Counted from the first letter of the stretch, positions 36,905-45,425 are shown. The stretch: 64,000 bases of DNA from JACCVL01 sp963704295 (GCA_963704295.1 OY969884.1:620001-684000), one strand, 5' to 3'. Notes: generated by a model not told the origin, from the sequence alone. Translations and numbers: made by a program.

Positions 36905-38293
36905 TCAGCAGCCGGCCAGGCGGGCCGCCAGCCAACTCTCCAGCTGGTCGAAGCCGATCCGCTCCTGGTTCATCGTGTCCCGCTCGCGGACGGTCGCGGC
37001 CTGATCGTTGAGCGAGTCGAAGTCCACGGTGACGCAGAACGGCGTCCCGATCTCGTCCTGGCGCCGGTATCGCCGACCGATCGCACCCGCGTCGTCGAAG
37101 TCGATGTTCCAGGACCGCCGCAGCCGGGCGGCGAGGTCGCGCGCCTTCGGCGACAGGTCGCTGTTGCGGGACAGCGGCAGCACCGCCACCTTGACCGGCG
37201 CCAGCCGCGGGTCGAGCCGCAGCACGGTGCGCTTGTCCACGCCACCCTTGGCGTTGGGCGCCTCGTCCTCACCGTAGGCGTCCATCAAGAAGGCCATCAT
37301 CGAGCGGTTCACCCCGGCGGCAGGCTCGATGACGTAGGGCACCCAGCGCTCCCCCGTGCTCTGGTCGAAGTACGACAGGTCCTGGCCGGAGTGCTTCGCG
37401 TGCGTGGACAGGTCGAAGTCGGTGCGGTTGGCGATCCCCTCGAGCTCGTCGAACTCCTTGGCCGCGAAGCGGAACCGGTACTCGATGTCCACCGTCCGCT
37501 TGGAGTAGTGCGACAGCTTCTCCTGCGGGTGCTCGTGCAGGCGCAGGTTGTCCCGGTCGACACCGAGGTCGGTGTACCAGGCCAGCCGTTGCTCGATCCA
37601 GTGCTCGTGCCACTCCTCGTCGCTGCCCGGCACCACGAAGAACTCCATCTCCATCTGCTCGAACTCGCGCGTTCGGAAGATGAAGTTCCCGGGGGTGATC
37701 TCGTTGCGGAAGCTCTTGCCGATCTGACCGATCCCGAACGGCGGCTTGCGTCGCGATGAGGTCATCACCGCGAGGAAGTTGACGAAGATGCCCTGCGCCG
37801 TCTCCGGCCGCAGATAGTGCAGCCCCTCCTCGTTCTCCACCGGGCCGAGGTAGGTCTTCAGCAGACCGTTGAACATGCGCGGCTCGGTCCACGCGCCACG
37901 GGTCCCGCAGTTGGCACAAGCGACGAGCCTCAGATCGACGCTGTCGGCGTCGGCGATGTCCTTGCGGCTCGCATACGCCTCCTGCAGGTGGTCGGCGCGG
38001 TACCGCTTGTGGCAGCTCTGGCACTCGACCAGCGGGTCGACGAAGGCGTCCAGGTGGCCGGAGGCCTCCCAGACCCGGGTCGGCAGGATCACCGAGGAGT
38101 CGAGGCCGACGACGTCGTCCCGGCCCTGCACCATGGCCTTCCACCACTGCCGCTTGACGTTCTCCTTGAGCTCGACGCCGAGCGGGCCGTAGTCCCAGGC
38201 GGAGCGGGTCCCGCCGTAGATCTCGCCGGAGGGGTAGACGAACCCCCGGCGCTTGCACAGGCTGACGACGGTGTCCACGGACTCAGCGGGCAC
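36905..38293 (-). CDS. glyS: Glycyl-tRNA synthetase, dimeric type
   Basis: A 462-residue class II synthetase of the alpha2 type found in actinobacteria. Motifs include GEIYGGTRSAWDYGPLGVEL, the zinc-binding CQSCHKRY and CANCGTRG, motif 2 GKSFRNEITPGNFIFRTREF and the motif 3 region GVNRSMMAFLMDAYGEDE. The C-terminal anticodon-binding domain is complete. GTG 38293 is preferred over ATG 38305 because GGAGG lies 5 nt before it and it gives the family's usual N-terminal length. Confidence 0.94.
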   Translation of the reverse strand: MPAESVDTVVSLCKRRGFVYPSGEIYGGTRSAWDYGPLGVELKENVKRQWWKAMVQGRDDVVGLDSSVILPTRVWEASGHLDAFVDPLVECQSCHKRYRADHLQEAYASRKDIADADSVDLRLVACANCGTRGAWTEPRMFNGLLKTYLGPVENEEGLHYLRPETAQGIFVNFLAVMTSSRRKPPFGIGQIGKSFRNEITPGNFIFRTREFEQMEMEFFVVPGSDEEWHEHWIEQRLAWYTDLGVDRDNLRLHEHPQEKLSHYSKRTVDIEYRFRFAAKEFDELEGIANRTDFDLSTHAKHSGQDLSYFDQSTGERWVPYVIEPAAGVNRSMMAFLMDAYGEDEAPNAKGGVDKRTVLRLDPRLAPVKVAVLPLSRNSDLSPKARDLAARLRRSWNIDFDDAGAIGRRYRRQDEIGTPFCVTVDFDSLNDQAATVRERDTMNQERIGFDQLESWLAARLAGC

Positions 38294-38367
38294 GCGATCC
38301 TCCATCCGGCTGGGTGTCGGCGGCGGGGCACGTCGGGCAGCGTGCCTGCCGACGCGGAGCCACCAGG

Positions 38368-38715
38368 CTAGCGCCCCGCCCCCGGCCCACCGGAGTCAGC
38401 GTCCGAGGCGGAACTGCTGGTCCCGTCGCCGCCGTCGCCGAGGACCACCTCATACGCGCTCGGCTCGTCGACCGCCGTCGACAGCAACGGCACGGCCGAC
38501 ACCTTGACGTCGTAGGCCGACAGCGCCCGCCGGTACGAGCCGACGTCCCGCCACCGGGTCGCCAGCACCCACAGGTCCGGGTCGTCGACGTTTCGGCCGA
38601 CGGTGCCCTCCACCCAGCCGGGGCGGTCGCCGAGAACGGCGATCGCCCGCTGGGCCGCCGCCAGGAAACCGTCCACATCGGCCGGGAGCACCCGGTGCCG
38701 AGTCAGCACCAGCAC
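38368..38715 (-). CDS. Antibiotic-biosynthesis-monooxygenase (ABM) domain protein
   Basis: A 115-residue protein with a dimeric alpha/beta-barrel ABM-like fold: LVLTRHRVLPADVDGFLAAA, DRPGWVEGTVGRNVDDPDLW and ATRWRDVGSYRRALSAYDVK. Such proteins are small oxygenases or heme-binding stress proteins; the function is not known here. TACCCT (38727-38722) lies 6 nt before GTG 38715. It is divergent from znuA, with only 60 bp between them. Confidence 0.78.
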   Translation of the reverse strand: MLVLTRHRVLPADVDGFLAAAQRAIAVLGDRPGWVEGTVGRNVDDPDLWVLATRWRDVGSYRRALSAYDVKVSAVPLLSTAVDEPSAYEVVLGDGGDGTSSSASDADSGGPGAGR

Positions 38716-38738
38716 CCGCCGAGGGTACGGCCCCGGGC

Positions 38739-38776
38739 TTGACCTCCGCACCGACGCTAGATGACAATGATTCTCA
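38739..38776 (+). promoter_or_regulatory. znuA promoter with embedded Zur box
   Basis: TGACAATGATTCTCA (38762-38776) matches the actinobacterial Zur-type pattern TGAnAATGATTnTCA. TTGACC (38739-38744), an 18-nt spacer, GACAAT (38763-38768) and 7 nt to ATG 38776 make a complete leaderless promoter. Zur bound with zinc would cover the -10 box and the start codon. Confidence 0.75.
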
Positions 38777-39651
38777 TGTTGAGAAGAGCTTTGGCGGCGA
38801 CCGCCTGCGGGGCTCTGCTCACCGGCTGTGGCGGTGCCGCCGACGAGCCCACGGGGAGGACCGCGACGGTGGCCGCGTTCTACCCGCTGGCGTGGGCCGC
38901 CGAGCAGGTCGGCGGTCGGTCCGTCGACGTGGACCTGCTCACCACGCCAGGCGTCGAGCCGCACGACCTGGAACTGACGCCGCAGCAGGTCGCGGCCGTC
39001 GCCGATGCCAAGGTGCTCGTGGTGGAGTCCGGCTTCCAGCCCGCCGTCGACGACGTCGTGACCCAGGAGGCCGACGGCACGGTGGTCGACGCCGCCGACG
39101 TGGTCGGTCTGGTGGCAGCGACGGACTCGGACGACGCGGACCCGCACTTCTGGCACGACCCGCTGCGGATGGCCCGGCTGACCGACGCGCTGGCGGGGGC
39201 GTACGCGACCGCCGACCCCGACGGCGCGGAGGCCTACCGGGAGGGCGCCGATCGGGCCCGGGCGCAACTGGAGCAGCTCGACGCCGCCTACCGGGAGGGC
39301 CTCCAGGGCTGCCGGACGAGAACCGTCGTGACCAGCCACGACGCGTTCGGCTACCTGGGCGACCGTTACCGCCTGACCCTGCTCCCGATCGCCGGTCTCG
39401 ACCCGGGCGCCGAGCCGTCCCCCGAGCGGATCGCCGAGCTGGCCGACCTGGCCGACGAGCGAGAGGTGACGACGGTCTTCACCGAGACCCTGGTGGACCC
39501 CAGCGTCGCCGAGGCGGTCGCGGACGAGGCCGGGCTCGAGCTGGCCGAGCTCGACCCGATCGAGGGCCTGTCGGACGACACGGCGGGAGAGGACTACCTG
39601 ACCCTGATGCGCAGCAACCTGCGCGCGCTGGTGGAGGCGAACGGCTGTTGA
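38776..39651 (+). CDS. znuA: Zinc ABC transporter substrate-binding lipoprotein
   Basis: A 291-residue cluster A-I metal-binding protein. The signal MLRRALAATACGALLTGC gives a lipobox LLTGC. Metal-ligand histidines are seen in VEPHDLELTP, DPHFWHDPLRM and VTSHDAFGYL, with Glu/Asp near VFTETLVDPS. The acidic/His loop typical of ZnuA is short. In-frame ATGs at 38761 and 38767 exist, but 38776 is favoured because the promoter places the transcript start there. It overlaps znuC (TTGA). Confidence 0.92.
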   Translation: MLRRALAATACGALLTGCGGAADEPTGRTATVAAFYPLAWAAEQVGGRSVDVDLLTTPGVEPHDLELTPQQVAAVADAKVLVVESGFQPAVDDVVTQEADGTVVDAADVVGLVAATDSDDADPHFWHDPLRMARLTDALAGAYATADPDGAEAYREGADRARAQLEQLDAAYREGLQGCRTRTVVTSHDAFGYLGDRYRLTLLPIAGLDPGAEPSPERIAELADLADEREVTTVFTETLVDPSVAEAVADEAGLELAELDPIEGLSDDTAGEDYLTLMRSNLRALVEANGC

Positions 39652-40430
39652 GCGGGCTCGCGCTGCAGGTGCAGGACCTGACCGTCGCCCTGGGTGGGAG
39701 GCCGGTGGTGCGCCGCGTCGACCTGGCCGTCCGCCCCGGCGAGTTCGTGACCGTTCTCGGCGGCAACGGGTCGGGCAAGTCCACCCTGGTACGGGCCGCG
39801 ATGGGGCTGGTGCCGGCGACGTCCGGCAGCGTCGAACTGCTGGGCACGCCGTTGCGCCGCTTCAGCGACTGGCGCCGGGTCGGCTACGTCCCGCAGCGCA
39901 CCTCGGCGGCGTCCGGCGTCCCGGCGACCGTCCGGGAGGTGGTGGCGGCGGGCCGGCTCGCGCATCGTCGGATCCTGCGCGGCTCCAGCCCCGCCGACGA
40001 CGCCGCCGTGCGGGCGTCCCTCGAGGCGATGGACCTGGCCCACCGGGCGCGGGACTCCGTGGCGGAGCTGTCCGGCGGCCAGCAACAGCGGGTGCTGATC
40101 GCCCGCGCGCTGGCCACCGAGCCGGACCTGCTGGTGCTGGACGAGCCCACGGCGGGCGTCGACCTCACCCACCAGGGCCTGCTGACCGAGGTGCTCGGCG
40201 CGCACGCTGCCCGGGGGGTCGCGGTCGTGCTGGTCGCACACGAGCTCGGACCGCTGGCCCGGCTTGTCGACCGGGCGGTGGTCCTGCGCGACGGCCGGGT
40301 GCTCTTCGACGGCACCCCGGAGGAGGAGGCAGCGGTGTTCGGACACGACCACGAGCACCACCACGTGCACGGGACGACCGGTGCGTCCGGACCGGTGCTC
40401 GGCCCGAGCTGGTCGGAGCGGGAGACGTGA
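39648..40430 (+). CDS. znuC: Zinc ABC transporter ATP-binding protein
   Basis: A 260-residue ABC ATPase: Walker A GGNGSGKST, Q-loop GYVPQRTSA, signature LSGGQQQRVL, Walker B LLVLDEPTAGVD and switch His in VLVAHELG. The C-terminus has a His-rich stretch (GHDHEHHHVHG) that may bind zinc. TTG 39648 overlaps the znuA stop; GGAGG is about 10 nt upstream. GTG 39669 is an alternative start. Confidence 0.9.
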   Translation: MSGLALQVQDLTVALGGRPVVRRVDLAVRPGEFVTVLGGNGSGKSTLVRAAMGLVPATSGSVELLGTPLRRFSDWRRVGYVPQRTSAASGVPATVREVVAAGRLAHRRILRGSSPADDAAVRASLEAMDLAHRARDSVAELSGGQQQRVLIARALATEPDLLVLDEPTAGVDLTHQGLLTEVLGAHAARGVAVVLVAHELGPLARLVDRAVVLRDGRVLFDGTPEEEAAVFGHDHEHHHVHGTTGASGPVLGPSWSERET

Positions 40431-41446
40431 TGAGCCTGCTGTCGTACGAGTTCATGCAGCGGGCGCTGCTCGCGGCCCTGCTGACCGGGCTGGCCGCCCC
40501 CGCGATCGGGACGTACCTCGTGCAGAAGCGGCTCGCTCTGCTGGGGGACGGCATCGGGCACATCGCCCTCACCGGGGTGGCGCTCGGCCTGCTGACCGGG
40601 CAGGCCCCGCTGGTCACGGCTGTGGTGGTGGCGACGGTGGGCGCTGCGCTGATCGAGGTGCTGCGGCTGCGCGGACGCACCAGCGGGGACGTCGCGCTGG
40701 CCCTGTTCTTCTACGGCGGCATCGCCGGCGGCGTGCTGCTGACCGGGCTGGCCGGGGGGTCGGCGGCGACCCTGAACAGCTATCTGTTCGGCGCGATCAC
40801 CACTGTCTCCGACACCGACCTCACGATGGTCGTGGTCCTCACGGTGCTCGTGCTTACCGTCGCCCTCGGGCTGTCCCCGCAGCTGTTCGCGGTCTGCCAG
40901 GACGAGGAGCACGCCCGGGTGTCTGGCCTGCGGGTCGGGGCGTACAGCGTCCTGCTGGCGGTGCTCGCAGCGGTCACCGTGACGGTGGCCATGCGCACCG
41001 TGGGGCTGCTCCTGGTCAGCGCGCTGATGGTGGTGCCGGTCGCGACCGCGCAACAGGTGGCGCGCGGCTTCCGCGTGACGCTGGTGCTGGCGATGGGCGG
41101 CGGGGTGCTCGCGTCGACGGCCGGGGTGTGGACCAGCTTCTACGCCGACACCGCCCCCGGTCCGACCATCGTGCTGTTGGCGCTTGCCGGCTTCGCGGTG
41201 CTGAGTCCGCTGGGCGGGCTGCTCCGCCGGCGCCGCCGGGTGCACGCGCCGTTCGAGGTCGAGGGCGCCGTGGATGTGGTCGAGTCGACCACCTCCGGCC
41301 CGCACGGACACGACCGGGCGGAGAGCCATCCGCACGTCCACGGGCCCGGCTGCGGACACGTGGCGGTCGAGCACGGTGACCACGTCGACTACGTCCACGA
41401 CGGGCACCGGCACGTACCGCACGGCGACCACTACGACGAGCACTGA
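40430..41446 (+). CDS. znuB: Zinc ABC transporter permease with histidine-rich C-terminal tail
   Basis: A 338-residue ABC-3 type membrane permease with about eight helices, including GTYLVQKRLALLGDGIGHIA, typical of the family. Residues about 280-338 are an unusual hydrophilic tail with roughly 13 histidines (HGHDRAESHPHVHG, HVDYVHDGHRHVPHGDHYDE), probably a cytosolic zinc-buffering or sensing extension. ATG 40430 overlaps the znuC stop. It is in the Zur-controlled operon. Confidence 0.92.
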   Translation: MSLLSYEFMQRALLAALLTGLAAPAIGTYLVQKRLALLGDGIGHIALTGVALGLLTGQAPLVTAVVVATVGAALIEVLRLRGRTSGDVALALFFYGGIAGGVLLTGLAGGSAATLNSYLFGAITTVSDTDLTMVVVLTVLVLTVALGLSPQLFAVCQDEEHARVSGLRVGAYSVLLAVLAAVTVTVAMRTVGLLLVSALMVVPVATAQQVARGFRVTLVLAMGGGVLASTAGVWTSFYADTAPGPTIVLLALAGFAVLSPLGGLLRRRRRVHAPFEVEGAVDVVESTTSGPHGHDRAESHPHVHGPGCGHVAVEHGDHVDYVHDGHRHVPHGDHYDEH

Positions 41447-41456
41447 GAGGACCGGG

Positions 41457-41846
41457 ATGGGTGAGACCGGGCAGCGGCCGACCCGTCAGCGCCGGGCGGT
41501 GAGCGCTGCGCTGGCCGAGCAGGACGAGTTCCGCAGCGCGCAGGAGATCCACGAGGTGCTCCGCGCCCGCGGCCAGAAGGTCGGCCTGTCGACGGTCTAC
41601 CGCACCCTGCAGGGGCTGGCCGACGGTGGCCAGCTGGACGTGTTGCGGATGGGGGACGGCGAGGCGTTGTACCGCCGTTGCAGCGGTGGGCACCACCACC
41701 ACCTGGTCTGCCGGTCCTGCGGCCGCACGGTCGAGGTCGAGGGGCCGGCGGTCGAGCGGTGGGCCGACCGGGTGGCGACCGAGCACGGTTTCCGGGACGT
41801 GGCGCACACGCTGGAGGTGTTCGGCACCTGCCCGGACTGCGGCTGA
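41457..41846 (+). CDS. zur: Zinc uptake regulator, Fur family
   Basis: A 129-residue Fur-family repressor. The DNA-binding domain has FRSAQEIHEVLRARGQKVGL and STVYRTLQGLAD. The metal sites are GGHHHHLVCRSCG and the C-terminal GTCPDCG, a structural CxxC...CxxC zinc site. Its location 10 nt after znuB, and the Zur box at the operon start, indicate zinc-dependent autoregulated repression. GAGAGG lies 6 nt before ATG 41457. Confidence 0.92.
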   Translation: MGETGQRPTRQRRAVSAALAEQDEFRSAQEIHEVLRARGQKVGLSTVYRTLQGLADGGQLDVLRMGDGEALYRRCSGGHHHHLVCRSCGRTVEVEGPAVERWADRVATEHGFRDVAHTLEVFGTCPDCG

Positions 41847-41855
41847 CCGCCCGGC

Positions 41856-41900
41856 GACCGCGACCGCGACCGCGACCGCGACCGCGACCGCGACCGCGAC
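41856..41900. repeat. Hexanucleotide tandem repeat (GACCGC)7.5
   Basis: Seven full GACCGC units plus GAC, immediately after zur and abutting the 42-bp palindrome. It is noncoding. Confidence 0.9.
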
Positions 41901-41942
41901 GATGATGCATTTCCGTCGCTCGAGCGACGGAAATGCATCATC
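41901..41942. repeat. Perfect 42-bp palindrome, copy 1
   Basis: Both 21-base arms are perfect and meet without a loop at CTCGAG (41919-41924). The left arm begins GATGATGCATTTCC. It lies between zur and htrA and may terminate zur, but there is no T tract. Confidence 0.92.
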
Positions 41943-42020
41943 TGTTGTCGGCAGCCGGGTGGGAAGGGGCTCGACGACCCGTGCGTTGCACCTCGAGACA
42001 CCACCACGTCCGAGGTACCG

Positions 42021-42989
42021 ATGAGCACAGCCGACGATGGCGACGAGGCGCTGGACGCCTACTCGCGTACGGTCACGCGGGTCGCGGCCACGGTCACCCC
42101 GCACGTGGCGGCGCTACGCCTGCACGGCGGTGGCAGCGGTCGCGGCGGCCGAGCGGCAGGGACCGGGTCCGCGGTCGTCTTCACCGCGGACGGCTACATG
42201 CTGACCAACGCGCATGTGGTCGCAGGCGCCGTCGGCGGCGCCGCCACGTTCAGCGACGGCAGCAGCACAGACGTCGACATCATCGGATCAGACCCGCTGT
42301 CGGACCTCGCGGTCGTCCGCGGCCGACGCCAGCCGCCCGAGCCGGCCAGGATGGGTGACGCCGCCGACCTCAAGGTTGGCCAGCTGGTGGTCGCGGTGGG
42401 GAACCCGCTCGGGCTCACCGGGTCGGTGACGGCCGGCGTCGTCAGCGGGCTCGGCCGCTCACTGCCCACCCGTGCCGGCCGGGCCGGGCGGGTGATCGAG
42501 GACGTGATCCAGACCGACGCAGCGCTGAACCCGGGGAACTCGGGTGGCGCGCTGGCCGACGCGTCGGGACGCGTGGTCGGCATCAACACGGCGGTCGCCG
42601 GCTTCGGGGTGGGACTCGCCGTTCCGGTCAACACCACGACCCGACGGATCATCACCGCGCTGCTGCGCGACGGACGGGTACGCCGCGCGTACCTCGGCGT
42701 CGTGAGCTCCCCGGTCCCGCTGCCCAGGCCGCTGGCCGAGCGGACCGGCCAGCCGCGGGCGCTGCAGGTCGCCGACGTGGTGGTGGGCTCCCCTGCCGCC
42801 CAGTCAGGGCTGAAGCCCGGTGACCTCGTGCTGTCCGTTGGGCGGCAGCCGGTTGCGGACGCACAGAGCCTGCAGCGGCTGTTGTTCGCCGACGCCATCG
42901 GCCAGCCGCTGCCGGTCACGGTGCTGCGTGGCGAGGCGATGGTGGACGTGATCGCAGTGCCCACCGAGCTCACCGGCGCCGGCAGCTGA
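42021..42989 (+). CDS. HtrA/DegP-like trypsin-family serine protease with PDZ domain, no export signal
   Basis: A 322-residue protease. The catalytic triad is His65 (TNAHVV), Asp95 (SDLAVV) and Ser174 (NPGNSGGAL). A PDZ domain follows at about 225-315 (VVVGSPAAQSGLKPGDLVLS). Most actinobacterial HtrA proteins have a membrane anchor or signal peptide; here neither is visible, so the enzyme is probably cytosolic. It is flanked on both sides by copies of a 42-bp palindrome. GAGG lies 6-7 nt before ATG 42021. Confidence 0.88.
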   Translation: MSTADDGDEALDAYSRTVTRVAATVTPHVAALRLHGGGSGRGGRAAGTGSAVVFTADGYMLTNAHVVAGAVGGAATFSDGSSTDVDIIGSDPLSDLAVVRGRRQPPEPARMGDAADLKVGQLVVAVGNPLGLTGSVTAGVVSGLGRSLPTRAGRAGRVIEDVIQTDAALNPGNSGGALADASGRVVGINTAVAGFGVGLAVPVNTTTRRIITALLRDGRVRRAYLGVVSSPVPLPRPLAERTGQPRALQVADVVVGSPAAQSGLKPGDLVLSVGRQPVADAQSLQRLLFADAIGQPLPVTVLRGEAMVDVIAVPTELTGAGS

Positions 42990-43015
42990 CCGGCCGCCGC
43001 GGGCGCCGGACCAGC

Positions 43016-43057
43016 GATGATGCATTCCCGTCGCTCGAGCGACCGAAAAGCGTCAGC
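43016..43057. repeat. 42-bp palindrome, copy 2 (degenerate)
   Basis: This is aligned without gaps to copy 1 with 37 of 42 identical bases. The centre CTCGAG and the left arm are well kept; the outer right arm has decayed. It lies 27 bp after the htrA stop and 13 bp beyond the uppS stop. Confidence 0.85.
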
Positions 43058-43069
43058 GCCGGTACGCGG

Positions 43070-43840
43070 TCAGGCCCGCCCGTAGCGCCGACTGCGCCTG
43101 GCGTACTCCTCCACCGCGGCCCACAGCTGCAGGCGGTCCACGTCTGGCCAGGCCACGTCGGTGAACACCAGCTCGGCATATGCGGACTGCCAGAGCAGGA
43201 AGTTGGAGATCCGCTGCTCCCCGGAGGTCCGCCAGAACAGGTCGACGTCGGGCAGGTCCGGCTCGTCCAGGTAGCGCGCGAAGACCCGCTGGTCGACCCG
43301 ATCGGCGCGTACCCGCCCCGCGGCCACGTCCAGGGCCAACGCGCGCGCCGCGTCGGCGAGCTCGGACCGCCCGCCGTAGTTCACGCACATCGTCAGCGTC
43401 AGCACGTCGTTTGCCCGGGTGAGCTCCTCGGCCGCCTCGAGCTCGCGGATCACGCTGCGCCACAACCGCGGACGGCGGCCGGCCCACCGCACCCGCACGC
43501 CGAGCGCGTGCATCTCGTCCCGCCGTCGACGGATCACGTCGCGGTTGAACCCCATCAAGAAGCGCACCTCCTCCGGCGAGCGCTTCCAGTTCTCGGTGGA
43601 GAACGCGTACGCCGACAGGTGCCGGACGCCGACCTCGATCGCCCCCTCGACCACGTCGAAGAGCGCCGCCTCCCCCGCCTCGTGACCAGCGGTCCTCGGC
43701 AGCCCGCGCGCCCGCGCCCAGCGACCGTTGCCGTCCATGACGACGGCGACGTGCCGCGGCACCTCCGCCGGGGACAATCGCGGCGCGCGCGCCCCGGACC
43801 CGTGCGGGCGCGGTGCCCGCGGCTCCCGCGGGCGGGTCAC
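43070..43840 (-). CDS. uppS: Isoprenyl transferase (undecaprenyl/decaprenyl diphosphate synthase)
   Basis: A 256-residue cis-prenyltransferase making the polyprenyl carrier lipid for wall synthesis. VAVVMDGNGRWARARGLPRT, YAFSTENWKRSPEEV and RTSGEQRISNFLLWQSAYAE are the conserved regions. The first ~28 residues are an Arg/Pro-rich extension. GTG 43840 overlaps the recO stop (GTGA), the usual recO-uppS order in actinobacteria. Confidence 0.95.
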   Translation of the reverse strand: MTRPREPRAPRPHGSGARAPRLSPAEVPRHVAVVMDGNGRWARARGLPRTAGHEAGEAALFDVVEGAIEVGVRHLSAYAFSTENWKRSPEEVRFLMGFNRDVIRRRRDEMHALGVRVRWAGRRPRLWRSVIRELEAAEELTRANDVLTLTMCVNYGGRSELADAARALALDVAAGRVRADRVDQRVFARYLDEPDLPDVDLFWRTSGEQRISNFLLWQSAYAELVFTDVAWPDVDRLQLWAAVEEYARRSRRYGRA

Positions 43841-44565
43841 CGGTCCACGTGGCTCATCGAGCGCAGCCCGCGCTCGAGATGCCAGGACAGGTACGCCGCC
43901 ACCAGGCCGGACGACTCACGCCGGGCACGCTCGTCCGCCTCCAGCGCGGTCGTCCAGTCACCGCTGAGCAACGCCGACAGCAGCCGTACGGTTCCCGGCC
44001 CGGGCGAAGCCGACCCCGGCGACCGGCAACTGGTGCAGGCAATGCCCCCACCGGCCGGACTGAACGACCGGTGCGGCCCGGGCGCCCCGCAGCGAGCACA
44101 GTCGTCGAAGCTCGGCGCGTACCCCGCGACCGCGAGCGAGCGCAGCAGGAACGCGTCGAGCACGAGCGACGGGTCGCGCCCGCCCGGGCTCAGGGCGCGC
44201 AGACCGCCGACCAGCAGCAGGAACTGCTGCACCGCCGGCTCCAGGTCCTCCCCGGCGAGCCGGTCGGCCGCCTCCAGCATCGCCGTCCCGGCGGTGTACG
44301 CCCGGTAGTCGGCGCCGATGGTCATCGCCAGCGGGTCGAGCGACTCGGCCTGGGTCACCACGTGCAGCGACCGGCCCTCGGCCAGCATCAGGTCGACGTG
44401 GCTGAACGGCTCGAGTCGGGCGCCGAACCGGGAGGTCGTGCGGCGGACCCCCTTGGCGACGGCCCGGATCCGGCCGTGTCGCCGGCTCAGCACCGTGATG
44501 ATGCGGTCCGCCTCACCGAGCTTCTGGGTGCGCAGCACGATCGCCTCGTCACGGTAGAGACTCAC
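43837..44565 (-). CDS. recO: DNA repair protein RecO
   Basis: A 242-residue recombination mediator that helps load RecA on SSB-coated DNA. The N-terminal OB fold is YRDEAIVLRTQKLGEADRII and the C-terminal zinc-binding pair is CARCGAPGP and CTSCRSPG. GTG 44565 overlaps the upstream hydrolase stop. CACAAT lies 6 nt before it, a possible internal leaderless promoter. Confidence 0.93.
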   Translation of the reverse strand: MSLYRDEAIVLRTQKLGEADRIITVLSRRHGRIRAVAKGVRRTTSRFGARLEPFSHVDLMLAEGRSLHVVTQAESLDPLAMTIGADYRAYTAGTAMLEAADRLAGEDLEPAVQQFLLLVGGLRALSPGGRDPSLVLDAFLLRSLAVAGYAPSFDDCARCGAPGPHRSFSPAGGGIACTSCRSPGSASPGPGTVRLLSALLSGDWTTALEADERARRESSGLVAAYLSWHLERGLRSMSHVDR

Positions 44566-45425
44566 CCGGTTATTGTGCCCGCCCGCCCGGACCGGGCAGG
44601 TGCCGCCCGCCAGCAGCGGCGGACGAACGCCACCGCCTCGGCGTCGAGGCGGTCCGGGCGGATCCGCCACTCCAGGATCGACTCGGCCGGCACGAACCGA
44701 CCGTGCGGCAGTTCGCCGGCCAGCATCGCCGCGTCGGCCGCGGGGTGGATCGGGTCGTTCGGATGGCCGATCACCAGCGCCGGCGTCTCCAGCCGCACCC
44801 GGACCGAGCGTGGCGGGGCGATCCGTCCGAAGAAGAGGCCGTGAATCACGGCGGCCATGGCGGCCGGCTCCTGGTCCAGCGTGTCCAGCACGATCCCCGG
44901 CCAGAACGGCACCGCCGAGCGCGGGACCATCCGGCTGACGAGGCCGACGCCGGTGACCGTCCAGGGCAGGAAGCGGGCGGCCAGCATCAGCGGCGCGAAC
45001 GCGATGATCCCCGCCTCGACGGCGTTGTCCAGCACCGGCATCTCCACCAACAACCCGCGCACCCGCTCCGGAGCGCTGGCGGCCACCTCGAGCGAGGTGT
45101 TCGCCCCCAACGAGCTCCCCCCGATGACGGCGGACTCGACGTCCAGGTGGTCCAGCAGCGCGAGGGCCTGCAGCGCGAACCCGCCCATCGAGTACGCGGC
45201 GGGGTCGGTGGGCCGGTCCGAGCGACCATGGCCCAGCAGGTCCAGCGTGACCACCCGGAAACCGGCCGCGGCGATCCGTCGGGCGAGCGGCTGGTGCATC
45301 CGGCGCGGCATCAGCTGGCCGTGCAGCAGCACGACCAGTCGGTCGCCGGCGCCGAACTCGGTGTACTCGAGCCGGTGCCCGTCGAAGCCGAACGCCCCGA
45401 TGCGCTCCGACACCAGCACCGCCAT
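44562..45425 (-). CDS. Alpha/beta-fold hydrolase
   Basis: A 287-residue alpha/beta hydrolase. It has VVLLHGQLMPRRMHQPLARR, the nucleophile motif GGSSLGANTS and the acid region LVIGHPNDPIHPAADA; the final histidine may be the one in LPHGRF. The substrate is unknown. GACGAT lies 6 nt before ATG 45425. It overlaps recO by 4 nt, so it heads the recO-uppS operon. Confidence 0.83.
   Translation of the reverse strand: MAVLVSERIGAFGFDGHRLEYTEFGAGDRLVVLLHGQLMPRRMHQPLARRIAAAGFRVVTLDLLGHGRSDRPTDPAAYSMGGFALQALALLDHLDVESAVIGGSSLGANTSLEVAASAPERVRGLLVEMPVLDNAVEAGIIAFAPLMLAARFLPWTVTGVGLVSRMVPRSAVPFWPGIVLDTLDQEPAAMAAVIHGLFFGRIAPPRSVRVRLETPALVIGHPNDPIHPAADAAMLAGELPHGRFVPAESILEWRIRPDRLDAEAVAFVRRCWRAAPARSGRAGTITG

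Noticed and set aside
33243..37004. A 1253-codon open frame on the plus strand opposite dgt, the lipoproteins, dusB and glyS
   Set aside because: It is a mirror of high-G+C codon bias. The minus-strand genes have clear family motifs and the plus-strand translation is low-complexity Arg/Pro/Gly/Val text with no domain.
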